Source: Desulfobacterales bacterium HSG17 (GTDB lineage: Bacteria; Desulfobacterota; Desulfobacteria; Desulfobacterales; Desulfococcaceae). Taken from it: a DNA stretch of 46,433 bases. The DNA lies in the NCBI GenBank assembly GCA_030377945.1, contig JAUCGD010000006.1, positions 1-46,433 on the forward strand, in the 5' to 3' direction. A program made the position numbers and the translations under genes. The notes under the pieces were generated by a model. The model searched no databases and was not told where the DNA came from. It saw only the letters and a list, made by a program, of their open reading frames with translations. Below are positions 34,463 through 44,655 of the stretch, piece after piece (position 1 is the stretch's first letter; each line of letters starts with the position of its first letter).

Positions 34463-34786
34463 TCAGCAGCAATTGCTGGTTGTACCGCATCCTGAACATC
34501 CTCCTCCGGCAGGGGCTGTAAACTCAACACCGCAGGAAAGCTTAAATCCAATATCCATAAAATCAACTTTTATGGGTTTTACTTTTTCCATAAATTCTTT
34601 GTTTACAAGATATGTAAAACCTTCGATTTCATAAGAATCATCATTGTCTCTTGACTCATCCAGAGCCATTGCAAGGGATGGACCCCCTCATCCGCCTTCA
34701 TTTAAGAATATTCTGATCGGTTCTACTTTTTTACCTTTAAAATATTCTGCAAGCTGGGTGCTAGCTGATGGTGTTACTTCAAGCAT
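34463..34786 (-). CDS. HesB/IscA-like selenoprotein (in-frame TGA = Sec33)
   Basis: The frame from ATG 34786 (with GGAGGA upstream) runs MLEVTPSASTQL to NEGG, meets TGA at 34690-34688, and continues in the same frame with GGPSLAMALDE to a final stop at 34463, 107 residues in all. In ordinary IscA/HesB proteins the residue at this position is the first conserved Cys. Known: HesB-like selenoproteins with Sec here exist in Desulfobacterota and relatives. The C-terminus, GGGCSGCG and SNCC, carries the other Cys ligands. A stem-loop just after TGA could be the SECIS. A standard gene caller would report only the truncated 68-residue part starting at 34669. Confidence 0.87.
34653..34690 (-). promoter_or_regulatory. 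Candidate SECIS element after the Sec TGA
   Basis: Downstream of TGA (34690-34688), GGTCCATCC can pair with GGATGAGTC with one mismatch and two G-U pairs around a 14-base loop. The apical loop lies about 15-28 nt past the TGA, in the range of bacterial SECIS hairpins. Confidence 0.55.
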
Positions 34787-34970
34787 ATTTTTCCTCCTTA
34801 AAAATTTAATCTGCACTATTGCATATTTCTATAAAATTAGTCATAAGTATTAAACTTGTCAATGGTAAAACAAAATTTCTATGTCTTGACACTTTTCAAG
34901 TTTTTCTATAATTTCCCGGAAGTTTATTTTCCAACTTTTATAATTTAAAAATGATTAAAGGAGGCAAAAA

Positions 34971-35642
34971 ATGGATTTTAAGTCTCATCTGGAACTGGCC
35001 TGGAAATTGAATCTTCAATATATTGCGCCGCTCATCCTGATGACCCTTGTTATGGCTGTTGCAGGATTTTTAAGTATCGGGATTCTGGCTCCTGTAATGA
35101 TGGCAGGCTATATGCAGTCTGTTCTTTTAATGCTGAGAAGCGGACGTGAACCCAAGGTTCAGGATCTTTTTTCCGAAATGAGGCTTTTTCTGCCTTTACT
35201 GGGTTTTGGAGTTGTTGTTTTAATTGCAGTAATGATAGGGCTATCATTTTTTTTCCTGCCAGGCATTGTTATCATCTGCGGTATATCTTTTGTATGTCTT
35301 TATATGATGCCTCTTATGACTGACCGTAACTATGATGTTGTCAATGCTATCAAAGAAAGTTATAAAATGGTTTCAGGAGAAGATTTGCTGGATCATGTTA
35401 TCGTTGCCATTCTTTTTTTAGGTATTTCCACAATCGGGAGTTCCGTATTTATCGGATTTCTTTTTACCCAGCCCCTGGCAACTATTTTTCTGCTTTCGGT
35501 TTATGAAAAAAAAATGGATGAATTTTCCGTAAATCAGCATGAATCGGAAAACCCGCCATATCCTCCCCAACCGGAAAGATCAGAAACAAATGAACCAAAA
35601 ACAGATCCTGAAGACAATATTACACTTAAGTATAAAGCCTGA
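34971..35642 (+). CDS. Integral membrane protein of unknown function
   Basis: A 223-residue protein with about four or five transmembrane helices between residues 15 and 180 (YIAPLILMTLVMAVAGF, LLGFGVVVLIAVMIGL, GIVIICGISFVCLY, HVIVAILFLGISTIG). Short loops such as MTDRNYDVVNAIKESYKMV recall DUF4013/DUF975-type proteins, but I am not sure of the family. A polar Pro/Glu-rich tail (about 40 residues) ends the protein. AAAGGAGG precedes the ATG. No clear partner. Confidence 0.75.
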   Translation: MDFKSHLELAWKLNLQYIAPLILMTLVMAVAGFLSIGILAPVMMAGYMQSVLLMLRSGREPKVQDLFSEMRLFLPLLGFGVVVLIAVMIGLSFFFLPGIVIICGISFVCLYMMPLMTDRNYDVVNAIKESYKMVSGEDLLDHVIVAILFLGISTIGSSVFIGFLFTQPLATIFLLSVYEKKMDEFSVNQHESENPPYPPQPERSETNEPKTDPEDNITLKYKA

Positions 35643-35677
35643 TCTGAATGTAAAACACCTGTCTGAAGATTTATCAT

Positions 35678-35700
35678 AGGGCAGGCCCTGTGCCTGCCCT
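35678..35700. terminator. GC-rich stem-loop between convergent genes
   Basis: AGGGCAGG (35678-35685) pairs with CCTGCCCT (35693-35700) around a 7-base loop. No T run follows on either side, so it is a weak candidate terminator. Confidence 0.35.
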
Positions 35701-35744
35701 TATCCAGATTAGCCACAGCACATTCCCATAAAAAAAGTGAAGTA

Positions 35745-36050
35745 TTACCTGGAAACGCTGAAAATAGTGTCCAGCTTTAAGACACGGAACATTTCACAAA
35801 TATTTTCTGATGCCCCTTCTATTCGTATGCTGCCCCCTGAAACTGCCAGATCTTTATAAAACAGCAGTAGTTTACCAATGCCTGCACTGCCAATATGACT
35901 GACATTTTTAAAGTCAAAAACAACCTCAGTCACAGAAGTTCTGTTTAATGTTTGAAACCGTGATTTGAGTTCTTCTGCACCATTTTCATCAATTTTACCA
36001 TTAATGATAAATCGTGCCTGAGTTCCTTCTTGTGTCATTGTAAGTTCCAT
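35745..36050 (-). CDS. STAS-domain anti-sigma factor antagonist
   Basis: A 101-residue single STAS domain. The phosphorylatable Ser55 is in VSHIGSAGIGKLL. Known: such proteins bind an anti-sigma kinase when unphosphorylated. It lies 51 bp downstream of a gene encoding both a SpoIIE-type phosphatase and an RsbW-like kinase domain on the same strand, so the two form a partner-switching unit. Confidence 0.9.
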   Translation of the reverse strand: MELTMTQEGTQARFIINGKIDENGAEELKSRFQTLNRTSVTEVVFDFKNVSHIGSAGIGKLLLFYKDLAVSGGSIRIEGASENICEMFRVLKLDTIFSVSR

Positions 36051-36101
36051 TTTATAGCCTCATTTTTTCAGTATTTTTTAATAAATAAGTCAAACTGCCA
36101 A

Positions 36102-38375
36102 TCAGCTTTTTCCCCATAATTTCATAAATCGTTCAGCTTTTTTTACATGAGGAGCAGTTATAGGTTCAGGATATTTACTAAAATAAATTTTCATATGCCT
36201 GCCCTGATCTTTCCAGTTAACAGAGTTACAGAAATAACGAATCATGAATATTCCCCGGCCTGATGCTTTGGTTATGTTTTTAGCAAGTGTAGGATCATCA
36301 ACTGATTCTGGATCAAATCCCTGTCCCTGATCTATAATTTCCAGATGAAAATCATTGCCAAACCTCCATCTTACAATAATTGATTTTAAAGGATTCATTT
36401 TATTACCGTGTTTCCAGGCATTAAGTATCCCTTCTTCCAAAACTATCCATGCCCGTGATTCAGGCGCTTCATATCCCTGTTTTTCCCATTCTTTTAAAAT
36501 GGTTTTGTATAAATCGTTTATCATATTTATTATTTCATCATTATCAGAAGGCCTGAGTATGATTTCATGATAAGTCTGAGTGTCTTCAAGTTCAAGACAT
36601 AAAATAGTAATATCATCCCCGGAAGTATTTAATTGCGGCGGCTTAACAGATTCTTCACTGATTTGTGCCACATTGTCCAAAGTTCTGTTCATTATTTCCG
36701 AAACTGCTATATCAGGATATTCAGATACTGTTTCGGCAATAAGATTTTGAAGTTCTTCAAAACTGATAATCCGGTTTTTATTGTTTTCCGGCATTTCAAT
36801 AAGACCATCTGTATAAAAAATCATCCGGTCTCCTTTTTGGAGCTGCAATTCCCCGGCAGAATAACAGATATTATCACTTAAAATACCAATAGGAAAATTT
36901 GTGCCATGTCCCCCGGTTTCAGGAAAAGATTTTACTTTTTTTCCCCGTATAAGCATAAACGGGGGATGTCCTGCGGAAACATATTTGAGCATTAAGGTTT
37001 CATGGTTTATTTCAATATTAATGGATGTAAAAAAATCATCTTCTTTAAAGATTCCGTATTTACAGATTTCATTATTAAGCCGGGTAATTCCCTGTTCAAA
37101 CGGGATATTTGAATAACGTGTTAATATTGCATGGTGAATCAAATCCGTGATAATGCTTCTTAATACACAGCCAACCTGATGACCTGACTGATCCTTAAGG
37201 GTTAGTACTGTTCTGCACGGCTTGCCGCTGCTGTCTGATAAACGCCTGACAAAATAATGATCCCCTCCCTGCTTATGACATGGAACTGATATAACATCAA
37301 AAAAAAGGCCAAGTCCATTTTCAATATCTGAAAATCGCGGGGAAAGACGATTGACAAGATTTAAGATATTTTTTGATAAATCAATATTAATATCCTGCTT
37401 TTTAAGAAGATTAATTATGTCTGTAATATCTAAAAAACTTTGTATCAGATAATCTCTATTTTTTAGTTTTGCCTGGGCATAAGCTCTTCTAACATGAATA
37501 AATTCACCGTTTACTTTTTGAATAATACAGTCACAGCTCTCCCCATTAATGCAAGATGCTGCGTCTTCATGTTTGGCTTCCCCTTCACACCCGCATTCAC
37601 AGCGCACATAATCATTATAAGAGCTGCCTTTAAGCTTTTCTATACTGCATCCGATCATTTCCGACGCACAGGGATTTGCATCAAAAATAATTCGGTTTTC
37701 AGGATCAACAATAAGAACCCCGGCTTGAATGGTTGACATTATTGTTTTTAAATAATCTTCGTTTTCCTTAGCCAGGGTTTCAGCCTGTCTCCGTTCCTGA
37801 ATCTCTTCCTGAAGCCGGGTATTTGTAGCAATAAGCTCTGTTGTTCGCTGTTCCACAAGCTCTTCCAATTGATCCTGATAAATTTTTAGATCATCTTCAG
37901 CCTGTTTTCGTACTGATATTTCATTTTGAAGCTTTTCATTTGCCTGTTCAAGTTCAAGGGTCCTATCTTTTACCAGGCTTTCAAGATAATCCCTGTACCG
38001 CTTCAGTTCCAGATGATTTTGAACCCTGGCTTTAATAATTGCAGTGCTGAAGGGTTTACGGATATAATCAACTGCCCCAAGCTGCAAACCTTTTCGTTCA
38101 TTCCCGGTTCCTGATATGAATATGATCGGGATGTTTTTTGTTTTGGGATTTGCTTTTAAATTAGCGCATGTTTCATAGCCGTCAGCTCCGGGCATCATAA
38201 CATCAAGCAAAATTAAATCCGGAATTTTTTCTGATGCAACCTTCAGGGCCTGGTCACCGTTTAATGCCGAATATATACCATAACCTGACATCTCCAGCAA
38301 TTTTGTAAGTAAACTGATATTTGCAGGATCATCATCAACTATAAGTACATGCTGGTTTGGCAAAGAATTAGCCAT
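36102..38375 (-). CDS. REC-PAS-SpoIIE phosphatase-HATPase (RsbW-like) fusion
   Basis: A 757-residue cytoplasmic protein. Order: receiver (Asp58 in [15 protein letters not shown]), a coiled coil of two similar segments, a PAS domain (about 200-300) with a Cys-rich insert (CECGCEGE), a PP2C/SpoIIE domain (about 340-590; [14 protein letters not shown] and FYTDGLIEM), and a C-terminal HATPase (about 630-740; [30 protein letters not shown]). It joins the phosphatase and kinase of a partner switch in one chain under receiver control. The STAS protein follows downstream. Its start overlaps the end of a chemoreceptor gene by eight bases. Confidence 0.9.
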   Translation of the reverse strand: MANSLPNQHVLIVDDDPANISLLTKLLEMSGYGIYSALNGDQALKVASEKIPDLILLDVMMPGADGYETCANLKANPKTKNIPIIFISGTGNERKGLQLGAVDYIRKPFSTAIIKARVQNHLELKRYRDYLESLVKDRTLELEQANEKLQNEISVRKQAEDDLKIYQDQLEELVEQRTTELIATNTRLQEEIQERRQAETLAKENEDYLKTIMSTIQAGVLIVDPENRIIFDANPCASEMIGCSIEKLKGSSYNDYVRCECGCEGEAKHEDAASCINGESCDCIIQKVNGEFIHVRRAYAQAKLKNRDYLIQSFLDITDIINLLKKQDINIDLSKNILNLVNRLSPRFSDIENGLGLFFDVISVPCHKQGGDHYFVRRLSDSSGKPCRTVLTLKDQSGHQVGCVLRSIITDLIHHAILTRYSNIPFEQGITRLNNEICKYGIFKEDDFFTSINIEINHETLMLKYVSAGHPPFMLIRGKKVKSFPETGGHGTNFPIGILSDNICYSAGELQLQKGDRMIFYTDGLIEMPENNKNRIISFEELQNLIAETVSEYPDIAVSEIMNRTLDNVAQISEESVKPPQLNTSGDDITILCLELEDTQTYHEIILRPSDNDEIINMINDLYKTILKEWEKQGYEAPESRAWIVLEEGILNAWKHGNKMNPLKSIIVRWRFGNDFHLEIIDQGQGFDPESVDDPTLAKNITKASGRGIFMIRYFCNSVNWKDQGRHMKIYFSKYPEPITAPHVKKAERFMKLWGKS

Positions 38376-40194
38376 TTTCCCTCAGCTTTTTCATGTAGTT
38401 TTCCTTGTATTTGCCCCTGTATTCACCATAGATAATTGTCAAAAGATCATCTACATAAAATTTCAGATCTTCAGACTGGGCTGAAAGTTCTTCTGATGCA
38501 GCAGCAGTTTGTTCGGAGTTGGAAGCCATCATCTGTGTAACCGTTTCCATTTCAGATGCAGCCTTGCTTACTGCTTCTATGCCTGCGGCCTGTTCCTTTG
38601 CTGCCAGGGTAATGGCAGCGGTCTTTTCACCCATTGTTGTAGCAGACTCAATAATATCTCCGAAATCATTATTAATGCTTTTAATGGATTCTGCTGCTTC
38701 AGAAACCCTTGAAATTGTAATATCCAGCAATTCACGGGTATTGTCTGCCGATGTTTTGGACCTTTTAGCCAGGTTTCTTACTTCTTCAGCTACAACGGCA
38801 AAGCCTGCGCCAACTTCACCTGCTCTTGCAGCTTCAACAGCTGCATTAAGGGCCAGAAGATTGGTTTGAAATGCAATTTCATCAATAGATTTAATAATAT
38901 CCAAAATTTTATCGCTGTCTGCTTCAATTTTATGCATTTTCTGGGTTAATTCCACCAGCCCTCTAAGTGAAAGACCTGATTTTCTAATATTTTCATCCAT
39001 TAATTGCTCTCCGCCTTTTGTCAGTTCTGATGTTTTGTGAGTCATTGCAGCAATTTCCACCAGGGTAGAAGAGCCTTCCTGCAAAGCAGCAGCCTGTTGT
39101 GAGGCGCTTTCCGCAAGGGACTGGCTGGCTGAAGCAATTTCACGGGCAGCGGCAGCAGTCTGGGCTGAACTGGCATTGAGTCCCCGGACTATCCTGCGTA
39201 TGGGCCGGGTTATCTTTCTGGAAAAAATAAAAATAAGGTAGATGGTCAAAGGCAGTAAAATTCCGCAGGTACCTGCCATAAAAATTTGTATATCACGGAT
39301 TGCTCCTCTGAACTCACTTACAGGCTGGGTAACCCCCACTGACCAGCCTGTCATTTGCACCGGAGCATATCCTGCAATTTTATCAATGCCTTGAAAAAAA
39401 TACGGTTCAACTCCGGTTTTCTTTTTCAGCATTTTTAGTACAATATTTTCCATACCTTTCAGACTTGTGATATCAAGGGTCAATACATATTTATTAACTG
39501 GGTGGATAATAATCAAACCCTTTTGATCTGCAACAAAAGCATACCCTGTTTTACCGACTTTTATGGATATTGTTTGTTGTGAAATTGATTCTATGCCGGT
39601 TATGACAATTAATGTTCCCACCAGGTTATTATCGGCGGAAAAGATGGGGGCACATACAGGAATAACAGGAAGGCCGGTTTTTAAAGATTTTTGAATGGTT
39701 CCCAGGGATGTCTTTCCCTGCATTGCCTCTGAAATAAAATTCTGGTCGGCAAAATTTTTCCCTTTATATTCTTCCTTATATTCTTTTGGAGAACTTTCAG
39801 CTATGACAATTCCGTTTATATCGGTTACAAAAATATTTTCAAAATTTTTCCCTGCATATGTTTTTATCCTGGCAAGTTCAAGTTCCAATTGTTTTATATG
39901 GGAATCAATACTTTTATCTGGTGATGATACTTTTTCCGTTAAACTTATCTTTTTTGTTAAACTTATCAGGGTATTGTTTACTGCGAGCAAGCTGACAGCC
40001 TTAAGTTTTTCCTGAAGTACGGCTTGAACCATGCCTGATACATTTTTAGCAATGCCCACAGCCTGTTCTTCTGAAATCCGGTTAAGAGCTGTTCCTGCCT
40101 TGATATATGAAAAAAAACCAACAAACAGCATTGGAACTATCAGCAGTAAAATTCCTCCGGCAAACAACTTAAAGCTTAATGTCTGCGTTCTCAT
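38368..40194 (-). CDS. Methyl-accepting chemotaxis protein with a Cache sensor
   Basis: A 608-residue receptor: TM1 (about 12-30), a double-Cache type periplasmic domain (35-300; [42 protein letters not shown]), TM2 (303-325), a short HAMP-like segment, and an MCP signalling domain with [21 protein letters not shown]. Known: it would bind small ligands outside and control CheA through CheW. There is no NWETF tail for CheR docking. Its stop overlaps the phosphatase fusion gene, so the receptor and the partner-switch module are likely co-expressed. Confidence 0.93.
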   Translation of the reverse strand: MRTQTLSFKLFAGGILLLIVPMLFVGFFSYIKAGTALNRISEEQAVGIAKNVSGMVQAVLQEKLKAVSLLAVNNTLISLTKKISLTEKVSSPDKSIDSHIKQLELELARIKTYAGKNFENIFVTDINGIVIAESSPKEYKEEYKGKNFADQNFISEAMQGKTSLGTIQKSLKTGLPVIPVCAPIFSADNNLVGTLIVITGIESISQQTISIKVGKTGYAFVADQKGLIIIHPVNKYVLTLDITSLKGMENIVLKMLKKKTGVEPYFFQGIDKIAGYAPVQMTGWSVGVTQPVSEFRGAIRDIQIFMAGTCGILLPLTIYLIFIFSRKITRPIRRIVRGLNASSAQTAAAAREIASASQSLAESASQQAAALQEGSSTLVEIAAMTHKTSELTKGGEQLMDENIRKSGLSLRGLVELTQKMHKIEADSDKILDIIKSIDEIAFQTNLLALNAAVEAARAGEVGAGFAVVAEEVRNLAKRSKTSADNTRELLDITISRVSEAAESIKSINNDFGDIIESATTMGEKTAAITLAAKEQAAGIEAVSKAASEMETVTQMMASNSEQTAAASEELSAQSEDLKFYVDDLLTIIYGEYRGKYKENYMKKLRENG

Positions 40195-40453
40195 ATCTCC
40201 CCTGTAATTTTAAATTCAAAATATAATAAACAATAGCTATAAAACAGATATAAAACAAGTTATTTTTATATTCTTCAGGTTAAATTATTACATTAAAAAA
40301 TATCATGTCCTTAAAAAAACACAAGCAGACTTTTGCTAAATATATTTAAACATCATTCAGGTTTTTCACTTGTAATCATAAAATGTTATAGTATATATAA
40401 CTAAAATCTCAGAGTTAATGTTCTTCCAAAATAAAGACAAGAGAGGACTTTTC

Positions 40454-42517
40454 ATGAATATCAGTACAAAAATCATTCTGCTGATTACCACATCTTTATT
40501 ATTAACATCTGCTGTTATCAGTTTACTGGCAGTCATCCAGATAAAACAGAGCGGTCAAATAGCAATCGAACAAGTTGAAAAACTCAATTCCGAAAATATC
40601 AAAAAAATGCAGATAGCAGAAGTTCACCAGGAAAAAACATTTCGTGAAGAGCTGAATATCAGTAAAAATGAATATCTGAAATCCCAGGTTCAGACTGCCA
40701 TGAGTGTTATGAAAAAGGCATATAAGGATGCCGGAGATCCTGAAGAGCTTAAAAAAATTTTCAGCCAGCAATTGCAAAACAGTGTTGATACAGCTTATGG
40801 AATACTTGAATCAATTGCAAATGATAATACCCTGTCTTTGGAGGAGCAGCAGGCAAAATCTGTTATTATCATAAAAAAACTCCGTTATGGCCCTGAAAAT
40901 AAAGATTATTTCTGGGTTAACGATATACAGCCAGCCATGATAATGCATCCTTACAAACCTGATTTGGACGGAAAGGATTTAACTGATTTCAAAGATCCCA
41001 ATGGAAAGCATCTTTTTGTTGAATTTGTTAATGTATGCAAAGAAAAAGGTCAGGGATTTGTTGATTATTACTGGCCTAAATATGGTGCAGACAAACCCCA
41101 GCCCAAACTTTCCTTTGTCCGCCTTTTTAAGCCCTGGAACTGGATCATAGGCTCCGGGATTTATATGGAAATTGCCGAAAACATGCTGAAAACCAAAGCT
41201 GCCCAAGCAATTAAAAATCTTAAATACGGGCCTGAAAATAAAGATTATTTCTGGATTAATGATATGCAGCCAGCCATGATAATGCATCCTTACAAATCTG
41301 ATTTGGACGGAAAGGATTTAAATGATTTTAAAGATCCCAACGGAAAGCACCTTTTTGTAGAATTTGTAAATGTCTGTAAGGAAAACGGTGAAGGTTATGT
41401 AGATTATTACTGGCCCAAATACGGTGCTGACGAACCCCAGCCCAAACGATCTTTTGTTACTCTTTTTAAACCCTGGAACTGGATTGTGGGAACAGGACTA
41501 TATATTGATGATATTCAAGTGATATTTGAAAAAAGGCAGCAGGATTTACAGAAAGATACAGACAGGTCGGTTGCGGAAATGAAGCAGCGTATTAAAAATA
41601 TCAAAGTTGATATTCGCAGCAAAATAAATAAGGTACTTATAAAAATTATTTTGTTAACACTTCTTGTAATTTCTCTTGCTTTATATGTAACATTTATTTT
41701 TACCCGCAAAAATATTACAATTCCCATTATGCGTGTTATCAGAGGATTGAAAGAATCTACACATCAGATATCTGCTGCTGCTTCAGAGATTGCAGAAGGA
41801 AGCCAGAGTGTTGCTGAAAGTGTTGGTTCTCAGGCTGCAGCAGTTGAAGAATCAACTTCATCCCTTGAGCAGATGGCTGCCATGAGCCGTGAAACATCTG
41901 ATTTGACAAAAGGAGCTGAAGAATTAATGAGCCTGAATATTGAAAAATCAGGAAGATCACTTAAAGCTCTGATGGATTTAACAATGGATATATCCCAGAT
42001 TGAATCAGACAGTGATTCCATAAGTAAGATTATACAGGAGATTGACGCCATAGCTTTTCAGACAAATCTTCTGGCTTTAAATGCAGCAGTAGAAGCTGCA
42101 AGAGCAGGAGAAGCAGGAAGTGGTTTTGCTGTTGTTGCTGATGAGGTTAAGAATCTGGCTATGCGAACAACAGAAGCTGCTGATAATACTCAAGATTTGC
42201 TAAATGAAACTCTGGGCAGGGTCAATAATGCAGCCCAGTCTATCAAAGGGGTAAATAATGACTTTGTTGATATTATTGAGTCAGCCACTATAATGGGCGA
42301 AAGAACGGAATCCATAACCCATGCCAGTAAAGAACAGGCCAGGGGAATTGACCAGTTAAGTCAGGCTGCAAATGAAATTGATAAAGTTACCCAGCAGATA
42401 GCCGCCAATTCTCAGGAGTCTGCTGCTGCTGCCGAAGAACTCTCTGCACAGGCAAAAGAAATGACGGAATTTGTTAAAGAACTGGCGACTGTTGTTGGGT
42501 TTAAAGAAAAAAAATGA
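40454..42517 (+). CDS. Methyl-accepting chemotaxis protein with duplicated sCache domain
   Basis: A 687-residue receptor with TM1 (about 6-28), a periplasmic region holding two consecutive single-Cache units about 113 residues apart (each with YGPENKDYFW, PAMIMHPYK and FKPWNWI), TM2 (about 394-416) and an MCP signalling domain ([21 protein letters not shown]). I chose the ATG at 40454 because GAGAGGA sits just upstream; an earlier ATG at 40418 lacks this. It is divergent from the other chemoreceptor, 259 bases apart. Confidence 0.92.
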   Translation: MNISTKIILLITTSLLLTSAVISLLAVIQIKQSGQIAIEQVEKLNSENIKKMQIAEVHQEKTFREELNISKNEYLKSQVQTAMSVMKKAYKDAGDPEELKKIFSQQLQNSVDTAYGILESIANDNTLSLEEQQAKSVIIIKKLRYGPENKDYFWVNDIQPAMIMHPYKPDLDGKDLTDFKDPNGKHLFVEFVNVCKEKGQGFVDYYWPKYGADKPQPKLSFVRLFKPWNWIIGSGIYMEIAENMLKTKAAQAIKNLKYGPENKDYFWINDMQPAMIMHPYKSDLDGKDLNDFKDPNGKHLFVEFVNVCKENGEGYVDYYWPKYGADEPQPKRSFVTLFKPWNWIVGTGLYIDDIQVIFEKRQQDLQKDTDRSVAEMKQRIKNIKVDIRSKINKVLIKIILLTLLVISLALYVTFIFTRKNITIPIMRVIRGLKESTHQISAAASEIAEGSQSVAESVGSQAAAVEESTSSLEQMAAMSRETSDLTKGAEELMSLNIEKSGRSLKALMDLTMDISQIESDSDSISKIIQEIDAIAFQTNLLALNAAVEAARAGEAGSGFAVVADEVKNLAMRTTEAADNTQDLLNETLGRVNNAAQSIKGVNNDFVDIIESATIMGERTESITHASKEQARGIDQLSQAANEIDKVTQQIAANSQESAAAAEELSAQAKEMTEFVKELATVVGFKEKK
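40880..41509 (+). repeat. Tandem duplication of a 339-bp sCache unit
   Basis: The 339-bp period (113 codons) is clear: CCTGAAAATAAAGATTATTT starts at 40892 and again at 41231, and long blocks such as CAGCCAGCCATGATAATGCA are identical. The duplication is recent enough to remain visible in DNA. Confidence 0.9.
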
Positions 42518-42536
42518 GCTTTGGGCTCAGACTAAA

Positions 42537-42567
42537 ATTGCTCATAGACTAAAAAAGCATGAGCAAT
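42537..42567. terminator. Stem-loop between convergent receptor and ACT genes
   Basis: ATTGCTCAT (42537-42545) pairs with ATGAGCAAT (42559-42567) around a 13-base loop containing an A run. It may end one or both convergent transcripts. Confidence 0.45.
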
Positions 42568-42578
42568 CTTAAACAGGA

Positions 42579-43061
42579 CTATTCTGCAAATATTTTTGAA
42601 GCAAGCTGAATATCTTCAGGGCAGAATATAAAAAGGCATTTTTCATCAGGTGATGAAACAGAGCCGTAAACATAATTAATATTAATACCTGCGTTTCCAA
42701 ATTCAGTAGTAACTCTTGCCATTTCACCCGGTTTATTATCCAGTTTAACTGCAATAACCTGAACAGTATCAAATAAGTATTCATTTTGATTAAGAAGCTC
42801 AAGCGCCTTGTTATCATTGTCAACCAGCATACGGATCAGGGCAAAATCTGCTGAATCCTTCCGCATGGAGTTATAACTGGCACTTGAAGCAATACGTTTC
42901 AGAGATTTTCCCCTTGCCTGAAAAAGAGTCTGAACATAACTTGAAGCATCCTGAATGGTAATAGCATCAATATTTATCCCTGCCTCAGATAGCAGAGAAG
43001 ACAGTTTTCCCAATTCACCCGGAACATTTTTTAAAAACAGAGAAATTTCCGTTCTTACCAT
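42579..43061 (-). CDS. Tandem ACT-domain protein
   Basis: A 160-residue protein of two ACT domains: the first begins MVRTEISLFLKNVPGELGKL and GINIDAITI, the second VQVIAVKLDNKPGEM and GININYVYG. Known: ACT domains bind amino acids and regulate enzymes. Such standalone pairs are common in Desulfobacterota, often near phenylacetate-CoA ligase genes, but none is here. AAGGAGG precedes the ATG. Confidence 0.9.
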   Translation of the reverse strand: MVRTEISLFLKNVPGELGKLSSLLSEAGINIDAITIQDASSYVQTLFQARGKSLKRIASSASYNSMRKDSADFALIRMLVDNDNKALELLNQNEYLFDTVQVIAVKLDNKPGEMARVTTEFGNAGININYVYGSVSSPDEKCLFIFCPEDIQLASKIFAE

Positions 43062-43306
43062 ATTTCTTCCTCCTTAAATATATTTCATTGTTAATATTTA
43101 TTAATTCTATAATATTTGCAAAAAAGTGCGTTTAAGTCAACTTGTTAATCTTGTATTACAGAGATCAAATATTTGAAATCCCTTGCCCTGAAAGAAATTT
43201 CTCCTTGACTAAACAAGAGTAAATCAATTAAAGTTTATACTTTAAATGATATTCATTAAATTACTTGATGCATAATTAAGCCAATGATACTTACAAAGGG
43301 GATAAT

Positions 43307-44170
43307 ATGGATCTTAAAGAGAAACTTGATAATGGTAAATTTATTGTTCTTGCAGAGACAGTTCCTCCAAAAGGGGTTGCTATTTCACGGATTATCGAAA
43401 ATGCGGTTAATATTAAGGATAAGGTGGATGCATTTGTTATTTCAGATATGAATAATGCCATTATGCAGATGAGTTCCCTGGCATGTTCTGCAATTTTTCA
43501 GGGAAAAGGTATGGAAACCATTATGCAGATCTGCTGCCGGGACAGGAACAGGCTGGCGCTTCAGGCTGACCTGCTTGGCGCATACGGATGCGGGGTTAAA
43601 AATATCATGGCTGTGACATGTCAGAATCTGGATCTTGGGGATCATCATCAGGCTGAAGCTGTTGATGATATTAATCTTTTGGAGCTTTTAGAATCTATAA
43701 AAAATCTTCAAAATGGACGGGATATGGCAGATATTGAGCTTAACGGCTCTCCCTGTTTTTTTACAGGCTCCAATCTGGCAGCACTAGGGTCTGATATTTC
43801 CATTGAGCTGGAACATATGAAAAAAAAGATAGATGCAGGAGCAGAATTCTTTATCACCTCTCCCATATTTGATCCTGCGGATGCCATGCCTTTTCTTGAG
43901 CATGCTGACAAAGAAAAGTGCAGGATTATTCCCACGGTTCTTTTATTAAAATCCCTTGGAATGGCTCGTTATATGGAACGTAATGTACCCCATATCAATA
44001 TCCCTAAAGAACTTATTAAACGTCTTCAGAAATCCAAAGATAAATCATCTGAATGCATAAAGGTTGCGTCAGAAATACTCAATTCTTTGAAACAAAGCGG
44101 ATTTGCAGGTGTTCTTATCTCAACTATTGGTCAGGATGAATTCATACCTGATATTATACCTGCATACTAA
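43307..44170 (+). CDS. MetF-like methylenetetrahydrofolate reductase family protein
   Basis: A 287-residue TIM-barrel protein resembling MTHFR: VLAETVPPKG at the N-terminus, MQICCRDRNRLALQADLLGAYGCGVKN-like block (around residues 70-95), and KKIDAGAEFFITSPIFDP with the conserved AEF-TSP pattern. MTHFR reduces methylene-tetrahydrofolate to methyl-tetrahydrofolate. In sulfate reducers related proteins act in the Wood-Ljungdahl pathway with a separate zinc-binding subunit, but no such gene is adjacent. The gene is alone, with GGGG upstream of the ATG. Confidence 0.82.
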   Translation: MDLKEKLDNGKFIVLAETVPPKGVAISRIIENAVNIKDKVDAFVISDMNNAIMQMSSLACSAIFQGKGMETIMQICCRDRNRLALQADLLGAYGCGVKNIMAVTCQNLDLGDHHQAEAVDDINLLELLESIKNLQNGRDMADIELNGSPCFFTGSNLAALGSDISIELEHMKKKIDAGAEFFITSPIFDPADAMPFLEHADKEKCRIIPTVLLLKSLGMARYMERNVPHINIPKELIKRLQKSKDKSSECIKVASEILNSLKQSGFAGVLISTIGQDEFIPDIIPAY

Positions 44171-44285
44171 ATAGAACTTGGTAACAAGGGACTTGCCACC
44201 TGACAATATTTAAGCTATGTAAAAATCGTTTTGTTATTGCTGTATAAATTTTAATTCAATATTTATCTTAAAATACGGGGGCAGG

Positions 44286-44606
44286 ATGAGCGAAAGTAAA
44301 AAAATAATTGCTTATGTTGAAAGGGATATGGAAGAGTTTATCCCGTTTTTTATTGAAGAAAGCAAAGAGGAAATACGGGGGCTTATTGAAGCTTTAAAGG
44401 GTGGGGATTACAAAGCCCTTAAAGATTTCGGACATAAGATAAAAGGCTCTTCTGTTACATGCAGCGAGGGATTTCAGAGAATGAGCGATATTGGCCTGGA
44501 AATTGAAGATGCTGCAAAGGAAAAGAAACCTCTTAAAGAAATTCAGGCTATGGTAAAGGCATATATAGAATATGTTAATAATGTTGAAATAATCTATACG
44601 GATTAA
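44286..44606 (+). CDS. Hpt-domain phosphotransfer protein
   Basis: A 106-residue helical protein with a Hpt signature, LKDFGHKIKGSS; His50 would accept phosphate. It starts with GGGGGCAGG upstream. Known: it would shuttle phosphate between receiver domains. Many receiver-bearing kinases are encoded in this window, and the REC-DUF4388 gene converges with it. Copies of the last bases (GATTAATTTTTAG) recur after its stop. Confidence 0.88.
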   Translation: MSESKKIIAYVERDMEEFIPFFIEESKEEIRGLIEALKGGDYKALKDFGHKIKGSSVTCSEGFQRMSDIGLEIEDAAKEKKPLKEIQAMVKAYIEYVNNVEIIYTD

Positions 44607-44655
44607 TTTTTAGGGCTGATTAATTTTTTAGCTTGATTAAATCTTGGACAGATTA

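Noticed and set aside
34463..34669. Short 68-residue HesB-like protein as the real gene
   Set aside because: It would lose the first conserved metal-binding position and has no ribosome site. The in-frame TGA with conserved flanks is better explained as selenocysteine.
34688..34690. The in-frame TGA in the HesB-like gene as a nonsense mutation
   Set aside because: Both sides are perfectly conserved in frame, the position is the known Sec/Cys site, and a stem-loop follows. Pseudogene status is not excluded but is less likely.
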